This document shows positions 6,438 through 11,806 of a stretch of DNA of 17,663 bases, in pieces. Source of the stretch: Lachnospiraceae bacterium Zagget3 (GTDB taxonomy: Bacteria; Bacillota_A; Clostridia; Lachnospirales; Lachnospiraceae); the NCBI GenBank assembly GCA_001941025.1, contig MSHE01000023.1, forward strand, positions 1 through 17,663, given 5' to 3'. Position 1 is the first letter of the stretch, and every line of letters starts with the position of its first letter. The notes beneath the pieces are model-generated. The model searched no databases, was not told where the DNA came from, and saw only the letters and a program-made list of their open reading frames with translations. The position numbers were made by a program, and so were the translations under genes.

Positions 6438-7514
6438 TTACCCTTCCAGCTTCAGGTCATTTTCCCCAATCCATCCCATCTTCCGCTCCACTTCGCAGAA
6501 AAGGACGGACAGCACAGCGGGCAGCACGAAGCAGATCAGAATCAGCCCCACCCAGTCAAAGGCGGTGATGGCGGCCTTCGTCCCCGCCTCAATGTCCGCC
6601 AGCCAGCCGGTGTAGACGCCGATCTGTCCCACAAAGCCGCAGGTGCCCATGCCGGAGGAAACTGGCGCGCCGTCCATGGTCAGCTTGAACACGCAGGTGG
6701 CGATGGGGCCGGTGATGGCAGAGGCCAGGGTGGGAGGAATCCAGATGCGGGGATTTTTTACGATGTTGGGCATTTGCAGCATGGAGGTGCCGATGCCCTG
6801 GCTGACCAGGCCGCCCCAGCGGTTCTCTCTAAAGCTCATGACGGCGAAGCCCACCATCTGGGCGCAGCATCCGGCCACTGCCGCGCCTCCCGCCAGACCG
6901 GTCAGACCCAGCACAGAGCAGATGGCGGCGGAGGAGATGGGCAGGGTCAGCGCCATACCCACCAGCACGGACACCACAATGCCCATCAGGAAGGGCTGCA
7001 AATCGGTGGCCCACATGATGATCTGGCCCAGGGCGCTGGCGGCCCTGCCGATGGGGGCGGCGATGAGGGCGGCCAGCCCCACCCCCACCAGGATGGTGAC
7101 GCAGGGAGTCACCAGAATGTCAATTTTCGTCTCCTTGGACACGGCCTTGCCGAACTCCGTCGCCACGATGGCGACGATCAGCACAGCCAGCGGCCCCCCG
7201 GCCCCGCCCAGGGCGTTGGTGGCGAAGCCCACCGGAATCAGGGAAAACAGCACCAGCCCCGGCGCCCCCAGGGAGTACCCGATGGCGGCGGCCATGGCCG
7301 GGCCGGACATGGCGGTGGCGAAGCCGCCGATGGTGTAGCCGGTGCCGCCGATGTCGGCGGTCAGAAAGCCGATGCCAAACTGTGTCCCCAGGGTGTTCAG
7401 AATGGTGCCGATCAGCAGGGTGCAGAACAGCCCCTGGGCCATGGAGCCCATAGCGTCAATGCCATAGCGCTTCAGGGAGATGACGATATTTTTCCGTTTT
7501 AAAAACTCTTTCAT
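6438..7514 (-). CDS. PTS_EIIC_2 / PfoR-like integral membrane protein
   Basis: Polytopic membrane protein of 358 residues, related to the PTS_EIIC_2 group that includes the clostridial toxin regulator PfoR. It has glycine- and alanine-rich hydrophobic segments throughout (for example LFCTLLIGTILNTLGTQFG, ILVGVGLAALIAAPIG, VGLILICFVLPAVLSVLF), about nine or ten in all. Conserved-looking polar loops are GGPLAVLIVAIVATEFGKAV, CAQMVGFAVMSFRENRWGGL and IVKNPRIWIPPTLASAITGP. No EIIA/EIIB/HPr genes are nearby, so sugar phosphorylation transport is not assured; the name reflects fold similarity. ATG 7514 is chosen because AAGGAAG lies 9 nt upstream and the promoter -10 falls at 7586-7591, which excludes a longer start at 7586. 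Monocistronic, flanked by hairpin repeats, with a palindrome at its predicted transcription start. Confidence 0.88.
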   Translation of the reverse strand: MKEFLKRKNIVISLKRYGIDAMGSMAQGLFCTLLIGTILNTLGTQFGIGFLTADIGGTGYTIGGFATAMSGPAMAAAIGYSLGAPGLVLFSLIPVGFATNALGGAGGPLAVLIVAIVATEFGKAVSKETKIDILVTPCVTILVGVGLAALIAAPIGRAASALGQIIMWATDLQPFLMGIVVSVLVGMALTLPISSAAICSVLGLTGLAGGAAVAGCCAQMVGFAVMSFRENRWGGLVSQGIGTSMLQMPNIVKNPRIWIPPTLASAITGPIATCVFKLTMDGAPVSSGMGTCGFVGQIGVYTGWLADIEAGTKAAITAFDWVGLILICFVLPAVLSVLFCEVERKMGWIGENDLKLEG

Positions 7515-7559
7515 GCTCTTACTTCCTTCCCTTCCCCGGTGGCGGCGAAGAGTGGTATT

Positions 7560-7577
7560 CACCTGTCTTGACAGGTG
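7560..7577. promoter_or_regulatory. 18-bp palindrome, probable operator of the PfoR-like gene
   Basis: CACCTGTC-TT-GACAGGTG, perfect 8-bp arms, placed at about +2 to +19 relative to the predicted transcription start of the leftward promoter at 7586-7614. That is a typical repressor position; as RNA it would be a tiny 5' hairpin. Confidence 0.6.
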
Positions 7578-7585
7578 TTGTGTCA

Positions 7586-7614
7586 ATTATAGCCGCCGCG
7601 GCCCTTTCCGTCAA
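7586..7614 (-). promoter_or_regulatory. Strong promoter of the PfoR-like gene, TTGACG-17-TATAAT
   Basis: On the minus strand TTGACG (7614-7609), 17 nt, perfect TATAAT (7591-7586). The leader to ATG 7514 is about 65 nt. Confidence 0.75.
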
Positions 7615-8026
7615 GAAACAAATCGGCAAAAAACGGCGGCAGTTTGGGGTGGATACTGGTGGTTTGCCCGAAAGAGGGGGCTGCGTGGGCAATATCATCA
7701 ACTTAAGGTGCAATCCATCCTGAGTTGAGGAGAATACCGTGGCCGTACAGTCAGATGTCCACGACCAAAGGATAACAAAATTGACGCCACGTTCCGCCCG
7801 CCATCAGCAGGGCGGAACGGGCGGCAATCGTACCCAGCCGCCATCGGCGGCAGCTTTGGTGCGTAACAAGTCACATCGTCTCTAACGGAATAGACCACTT
7901 ATGGGTTGGATAGCGCGAAGCCCCAGTGGGATAGGAGAGGGGTTCTTAGGGGGGAGCGAGGCCTCGAGCTTCCCCCTGAGCCGCCTTCTTTTGCTACTTT
8001 TCTTGGCGGAGCAATTTACGGCGTCC
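7615..8026. other. Gene-free stretch with GC hairpins
   Basis: No supported gene. A perfect 10-bp hairpin CGTTCCGCCC/GGGCGGAACG with a 10-nt loop lies at 7790-7819, followed by GCCGCC-ATC-GGCGGC at 7837-7851; neither has a T-run. The part from about 7860 to 8026 leads directly into hairpin repeat copy B and may belong to a larger repeat unit. Overlapping short ORFs on both strands lack ribosome binding sites and family resemblance. Confidence 0.5.
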
Positions 8027-8187
8027 AAAAATGTGCCGGTGGCACATTTTTAGCCGGAAACCGATGCCAGCTACGCTGGCGAGGGTCATTGACCGAGGAG
8101 GATACCATAAATGGTCAGCAAGCGGTAGTCAAGGCCCCGCCCTGGCAAGGGCAAGCACCTATTTCCTTTATTATTCCTTGTCTAAGG
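8027..8187 (+). repeat. 160-bp hairpin repeat, copy B
   Basis: Elements match copy A in order: AAAAATGTGCC-GGT-GGCACATTTTT (8027-8051), GCCAGC-TAC-GCTGGC (8066-8080), the conserved TGACCGAGGA stretch, GCCCT-GGCA-AGGGC (8139-8152), CCTT-GTCT-AAGG (8176-8187). The first stem differs from copy A by an A-T to G-C pair change on both arms (TATGCC/GGCATA versus TGTGCC/GGCACA), so pairing is kept while sequence drifts. As in copy A, an unrelated hairpin follows directly (8191-8217). Confidence 0.8.
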
Positions 8188-8190
8188 AGT

Positions 8191-8217
8191 GCAATGTCCT
8201 TACGTTGATGACATTGC
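8191..8217. repeat. Hairpin abutting repeat copy B
   Basis: GCAATGTC and GACATTGC pair perfectly across an 11-nt loop. It occupies the same position as the 6405-6424 hairpin next to copy A but is unrelated in sequence. No T-run on either side. From 8218 to 8303 nothing further is recognised. Confidence 0.5.
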
Positions 8218-8303
8218 CTTTCAGTGAAGCTGACCGAGGGGTGAGAGTGCCGAACATCCGGAGATAAAGCATTACAAAACGTAATATAATCGGATATGTA
8301 TAC

Positions 8304-8341
8304 AAAAAGTTCAGCCGGCCGCCACAGGCGGCCGGCTGAAC
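8304..8341 (-). terminator. Intrinsic terminator of the DUF362 gene
   Basis: Perfect 15-bp GC-rich stem with a 3-nt loop (8309-8341), followed on the minus strand by TTTTTG (8308-8303). It starts 7 bp after the stop codon of the leftward gene at 8349. Confidence 0.95.
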
Positions 8342-8348
8342 CGGCGGT

Positions 8349-9212
8349 TCAGTCAATGCTGACCAGTTTGTATTCCCGGCTGCCGAAGCCAAGGGCTGCG
8401 GCAGCCTCTACGGTGTGGACGCCGTTGCGGCTCTCGATGCGCTCCAGCAGGTGATCCCGGCCTAGGTCGCTGGAGGCATACACCAGGTCCAGGCAGGCCT
8501 GGTCCAGGGCGATGGGGTCGGTGGAGGCCAGGGCGCCGATGTCCGCCATGGCGGGGTCCTCCGCCACGGCGCAGCAGTCGCAGTCCACCGACATATTGCA
8601 CATGGTGTTGATGAACAGGATGTTGCCGTCAAAGTGCCGCACGATGGAGCAGGCGGCGTCCGCCATGGACTCCAGGAAGGAATCGTGGTCGGCGGTCCAG
8701 ATCTCCTCCTCCACGCCGGCCCCGTGGATATAGGCCTTGCCGTGGGAGGAGGCGATGCCGATGGAGATGTTCTTCAGCGCCCCGCCGAAGCCGCCCATGG
8801 GGTGCCCCTTGAAGTGGGACAGCACCAGCATGGAGTCATACCGCGCCAGGTTTTTCCCCACATAGTTCTTTTGGATGCGCCTGCCGTTGGGGATGTCCAG
8901 GACGATCTCGCCGTCCTCGTCCATGATGTCTACCGGGGCGATGTCCGTCCAGCCGTGGAGCTTCATGGTCTCCCAATGGGCCTGGGTGGTATTGCGTTTG
9001 CCCTCATAGGCGGTGTTGCACTCCACAATGGTGCCCCCCACAAGGTCGATGATGGGCTTGTAGAAGGCGGGGCGGATAAAGTTCTGGTTCCCCACCTCTC
9101 CGGAGTGGAGTTTGACGGCGATGTTCCCCGGCAGGGGATGGCCCAAGGCCCTGTACAGGTCGATGGTACGCTGGGGTGAGATCTCTTTTGTGAAATAAAC
9201 AGTTGACTGCAT
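8349..9212 (-). CDS. DUF362 domain-containing protein
   Basis: Soluble protein of 287 residues of the DUF362 family, whose activity is not defined; members are often near iron-sulfur or redox genes. Recognisable segments are VKLHSGEVGNQNFIRPAFYK (about residues 33-52), VLSHFKGHPMGGFGGALKNI (about 130-149) and ASTDPIALDQACLDLVY near 229-245. A cysteine cluster, CNMSVDCDCC (Cys205, 211, 213, 214), could bind a metal or Fe-S centre. The frame extends upstream to 9395, but the ATG at 9212 begins the domain, is preceded by AGAGG about 8 nt away, and lies downstream of a promoter at 9264-9293. Divergent from the LytTR response regulator with a 238-bp shared intergenic region. No partner ferredoxin genes are seen. 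Ends at a strong terminator, so it is a single-gene unit. Confidence 0.9.
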   Translation of the reverse strand: MQSTVYFTKEISPQRTIDLYRALGHPLPGNIAVKLHSGEVGNQNFIRPAFYKPIIDLVGGTIVECNTAYEGKRNTTQAHWETMKLHGWTDIAPVDIMDEDGEIVLDIPNGRRIQKNYVGKNLARYDSMLVLSHFKGHPMGGFGGALKNISIGIASSHGKAYIHGAGVEEEIWTADHDSFLESMADAACSIVRHFDGNILFINTMCNMSVDCDCCAVAEDPAMADIGALASTDPIALDQACLDLVYASSDLGRDHLLERIESRNGVHTVEAAAALGFGSREYKLVSID

Positions 9213-9263
9213 GTGGTTACCTCTGTCTTCCCGCGGCGGCAGCGCCGCTGATTTCCTGCCTAC

Positions 9264-9293
9264 AGTATACCACAACCGGGCGACAGGCTGCAA
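9264..9293 (-). promoter_or_regulatory. Promoter of the DUF362 gene
   Basis: On the minus strand TTGCAG (9293-9288), 18 nt, TATACT (9269-9264), with TGG directly before the -10 (extended -10). Predicted start near 9257, about 45 nt before ATG 9212. Confidence 0.6.
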
Positions 9294-9349
9294 GCACTTT
9301 TCCACGGGGCGGAGCCCGTTCCCTGCAGGGGGACAGTGTGCGGAAAATC

Positions 9350-9363
9350 GGAAAAATTTTTCC
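9350..9363. promoter_or_regulatory. 14-bp A/T-centred palindrome upstream of the regulator promoter
   Basis: GGAAAAATTTTTCC, a perfect palindrome ending 17 bp before the -35 of the response regulator promoter and about 57 bp behind the DUF362 -35. It is a possible operator shared by the divergent genes, or simply a bent A-tract. Confidence 0.35.
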
Positions 9364-9380
9364 TTTTTATCATTCTTCTC

Positions 9381-9409
9381 TTGCAATTTTGGCAATTCTT
9401 TTCTATAAT
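9381..9409 (+). promoter_or_regulatory. Promoter of the two-component operon, TTGCAA-17-TATAAT
   Basis: TTGCAA (9381-9386), 17 nt, perfect TATAAT (9404-9409). Predicted start near 9416, about 35 nt before the TTG start of the response regulator. Confidence 0.75.
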
Positions 9410-9450
9410 TTTAAACAGGGAGACTATCTGGACAGAAGGAAGGTAATCGC

Positions 9451-10158
9451 TTGATTCGTATTGCATTGGTGGACGACGAGCTGGAGCAGCTGGAGCAGTT
9501 CCATCAGTACCTCGCCCAGTACCAGGAGGAACGCCATGTGGAGATAGAGGCGGTGGACTTCCCCGATGGGGACGAATTTCTGGAGCGCTATCAAACCCCC
9601 TTTGACATTGTGCTGATGGATGTGCAGATGCGCTTTCTGGACGGCATGACCACGGCGGAGCGGCTGCGGGAGATGGACCCTGCGGTGATCATCATCTTCA
9701 TCACCAATATGCCCCAGTATGCCATCCGGGGCTATGCGGTGGACGCGCTGGACTATGTGCTCAAGCCCCTGACCTATTTCGCCTTTGCCCAGCGGCTGGA
9801 CCGCGCCCGGCAGCGGCTGAACAGGCGGGAGCGGCACTATATCACCCTCCAGGTCCGGGGCGGCGTGCAGAAGGTGGACGTGATGCAGATTTATTATGTG
9901 GAGAGCCAGAAGCACGACCTGCTGTTCCACACCTCCGGCGGGGTCTACACCACCCGGGGCACCATGAAGTCGGCGGAGACGCTGTTGGCGGACTACCCCT
10001 TCTACCGCTGCAACAAGTGCTACCTGGTGAATCTGGAACATGTGGACAGCATTCGCGAAAACGAGGCCATGGTAGGCGACACGCCCTTGGTGGTCAGCCG
10101 CGGCCGCCGGAGCGACTTTATGACGGCCCTGGCCGCCTATGTGGGGAGCGCGATGTGA
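9451..10158 (+). CDS. LytTR-family response regulator
   Basis: Response regulator of 235 residues: receiver domain (about 1-120) plus LytTR DNA-binding domain (about 130-235), the AgrA/VirR architecture. Receiver residues are all present: acidic pair Asp8/Asp9, phospho-acceptor Asp57 in IVLMDVQM, Thr85, and Lys105 in DYVLKP. The LytTR part shows YYVESQKHDLLFHT and FYRCNKCYLVNLEHVDSI. It starts at TTG 9451, with AAGGAAGG 7 nt upstream and the conserved IRIALVDDE immediately after. The kinase gene overlaps its stop codon (GTGA), so they are translationally coupled and surely partners. LytTR proteins bind paired direct repeats about two helical turns apart; such a pair occurs at 11574-11607 before the next operon, the most likely target. 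Confidence 0.96.
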   Translation: MIRIALVDDELEQLEQFHQYLAQYQEERHVEIEAVDFPDGDEFLERYQTPFDIVLMDVQMRFLDGMTTAERLREMDPAVIIIFITNMPQYAIRGYAVDALDYVLKPLTYFAFAQRLDRARQRLNRRERHYITLQVRGGVQKVDVMQIYYVESQKHDLLFHTSGGVYTTRGTMKSAETLLADYPFYRCNKCYLVNLEHVDSIRENEAMVGDTPLVVSRGRRSDFMTALAAYVGSAM

Positions 10159-11495
10159 CCATGGATGTGGAAGCGGTGACGACCATAACCGACATCCCCC
10201 GGTGGTGTACCGCCCTGGCGGAGTGGCTGGCCTGCGTGGTCTATCTCAGCCAGTGCAGGACGAGCCTGACCAGAGGCCGGCGCTGGCTGCTGGCAGGGGG
10301 GATGCTTTGCCTCCAGGTTTTGTTTATGGAGATGACGGAGGCCGTGTTCCTGTGGCTGTGGGTGCCCTGTATGCTGGTGGCCATCGGGCTGATGATGCTG
10401 TTCATCTACCTGAGCTGCGACATCCGCCCCATCACGGCGGGGTATTACTGCGTCCGGGCCTTCCTGTTGGCGGAGCTGGCCGCCTCCCTGGCCTGGCAGC
10501 TGTACTGCTACAACGTCGGCAGCCAGGGGGAAGAGGTGCTGTCGCTGGAGATTCTGTACACGGCGGTGGTCTACAGCGCGGTGTTCGGCCTGGTCTGGTA
10601 TCTGGAGAAGTACTGGCTCACCGACAGCCATGACGACCAGATCACCTGGCGGGAGCTGCTTCCCGCCGTCATCATCGGCGGGGCGGTGTTTGCCGTCAGC
10701 AACCTGAGCTTTTACTACAGCAACAGCCCCTTCAGCAGCACCGTGGTGTCGGACATTCACAGCATCCGCACCCTGGTGGACCTCAGCGGGGTGGCGCTGC
10801 TCTACGCCTTCCACATCCAGCGGGCCAGCCTCCGGGCCAGGTATGAGGTGGAGACGCTGAACACCCTCCTGAGGAGCCAGTGCGCCCAGTACTGCCAGTC
10901 CCGGGAGAGCATTGAGCTGGTGAACCGGAAGTATCATGACCTGAAGCATCAGATTACCGTCCTCCGGCAGGAGCCGGACGCGGCCGCCCGCAGCGCCTAC
11001 CTGGACCAGATGGAGGAGGACATCCGCAGCTACGAGGCCCAGAACAAGACGGGCAACGAGGCGCTGGACATCATCCTCACCGGCAAGACCCTCCAGTGCC
11101 AGGAGAACCATATCGCCATCACCTGCGTGGCCGACGGCCACCTGCTGGACTTTATGGACACCATGGACATCTGCTCCATCTTCGGCAACGCCCTGGACAA
11201 CGCCATTCAGTACGAGCAGACCCTGCCGGACTACGAGCGGCGGGCCATCCGCCTCTCCGTGTCCCAACAGAAGCAGTTCGTGCTGATTCACATCGCCAAC
11301 TTCTTCGAAGGAACGCTGGACTTTGAGGACGGCATCCCCCAGACCACCAAGGGGGACCGGGCCTTCCACGGCTACGGGGTGAAGAGCATCCGGGCCGCCG
11401 CCGAGAAGTACCGCGGTTCCTGCTCCGTGGAGGTGGAGCAGAGCAGCTTCTGCCTGAAGCTGCTGATTCCCCTGCCCCAGAGGGTAAATTCATAA
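10155..11495 (+). CDS. GHKL-domain sensor histidine kinase (AgrC-like)
   Basis: Membrane sensor kinase of 446 residues. The N-terminal about 220 residues contain six or so hydrophobic helices (for example LAEWLACVVYL, VPCMLVAIGLMMLFIYL, AVVYSAVFGLVWYL, LPAVIIGGAVFAVSNL) forming a peptide- or lipid-sensing type module. A helical linker leads to the phosphoacceptor motif KYHDLKHQ (His261). The GHKL ATPase domain has the N-box FGNALDNAIQYE (Asn345, Asn349) and the glycine box HGYGVKSI. I prefer GTG 10155: it overlaps the regulator stop as GTGA and is 6 nt from GGGGAG; ATG 10161 is the alternative. No agrB/agrD-like peptide genes are visible nearby, so the signal is unknown. Ends at a strong terminator. 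Confidence 0.95.
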   Translation: MTMDVEAVTTITDIPRWCTALAEWLACVVYLSQCRTSLTRGRRWLLAGGMLCLQVLFMEMTEAVFLWLWVPCMLVAIGLMMLFIYLSCDIRPITAGYYCVRAFLLAELAASLAWQLYCYNVGSQGEEVLSLEILYTAVVYSAVFGLVWYLEKYWLTDSHDDQITWRELLPAVIIGGAVFAVSNLSFYYSNSPFSSTVVSDIHSIRTLVDLSGVALLYAFHIQRASLRARYEVETLNTLLRSQCAQYCQSRESIELVNRKYHDLKHQITVLRQEPDAAARSAYLDQMEEDIRSYEAQNKTGNEALDIILTGKTLQCQENHIAITCVADGHLLDFMDTMDICSIFGNALDNAIQYEQTLPDYERRAIRLSVSQQKQFVLIHIANFFEGTLDFEDGIPQTTKGDRAFHGYGVKSIRAAAEKYRGSCSVEVEQSSFCLKLLIPLPQRVNS

Positions 11496-11508
11496 ACTGT
11501 TCCTTTTT

Positions 11509-11555
11509 GAGCGCCTGCTTTTGACGATTTCCACAAAAAGCAGGCACTCTTTTTT
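11509..11555 (+). terminator. Intrinsic terminator of the two-component operon
   Basis: GCCTGCTTTT (11513-11522) pairs with AAAAGCAGGC (11536-11545), extended by GAG/CTC with one mismatch, and is followed by TTTTTT (11550-11555). It begins 13 bp after the kinase stop. Confidence 0.93.
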
Positions 11556-11573
11556 GCATTATGCACAATATGC

Positions 11574-11607
11574 TTGCAGTTTGTGCCAAATATTTGCAAG
11601 TTGTGCC
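11574..11607 (+). promoter_or_regulatory. Tandem direct repeats, predicted LytTR activator site
   Basis: TTGCAGTTTGTGCC (11574-11587) and TTGCAAGTTGTGCC (11594-11607) are identical at 12 of 14 bases and offset by exactly 20 bp, about two helical turns. They lie at about -75 to -42 relative to the start expected from the -10 at 11637-11642. LytTR regulators of the AgrA/ComE type bind paired direct repeats with this offset next to promoters lacking a good -35. Confidence 0.65.
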
Positions 11608-11633
11608 GCCTCGCCCATTTTCGAAAAACAACC

Positions 11634-11642
11634 TGCTATAAT
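11634..11642 (+). promoter_or_regulatory. Extended -10 promoter of the GH3 operon, no -35
   Basis: TGC followed by perfect TATAAT (11637-11642). At 16-18 nt upstream the sequence is GCCCATTT, with no resemblance to TTGACA, so activation by a bound regulator is expected. Predicted start near 11649. Confidence 0.65.
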
Positions 11643-11648
11643 GACAGT

Positions 11649-11806
11649 TGCAAGCTGCGGGGGAAGGGAAGCACTCCGCAGCGAGTCACGGGCCGCAGGG
11701 AAGGGAAGCCCCTGCGGTCTCAGCGGCAGGCCCTGCCCCGCTGCCGCAGGGCCTGCCGACCCTTCGCAAGTCTGGCAGCAGAATGTTATTAAGGAGGAAA
11801 ACGTAA
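11649..11806 (+). promoter_or_regulatory. Structured 5' leader of the GH3 operon with three hairpins
   Basis: Three successive stems: GCTGCGG/CCGCAGC (11654-11682); CCGCAGGG/CCCTGCGG, extendable to 10 bp (11691-11719); CGGCAGGCCCTG/CAGGGCCTGCCG, 12 bp (11724-11758). The first two present the identical 12-mer GGGAAGGGAAGC (11661-11672 and 11698-11709, 37 bp apart) in or beside their loops. No T-run follows, so this is not a plain terminator. AAGGAGG of the next gene is unpaired at about 11791-11797. No known riboswitch class is recognised. Confidence 0.55.

Noticed and set aside
6240..8217. Possible CRISPR array from repeated units
   Set aside because: Only two units 1.8 kb apart with a gene between them, 160 bp long, no regular spacers and no cas genes.
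7906..8267. Plus-strand ORFs across repeat copy B
   Set aside because: They are composed of the non-coding repeat; the equivalent frame is not kept in copy A, and there is no ribosome binding site.
8285..8290. TATAAT near the DUF362 terminator
   Set aside because: No -35 at a usable distance on the plus strand and no rightward gene downstream.
10137..11369. 410-codon open frame antisense to the histidine kinase
   Set aside because: Shadow of the kinase gene; low-complexity text without domains.
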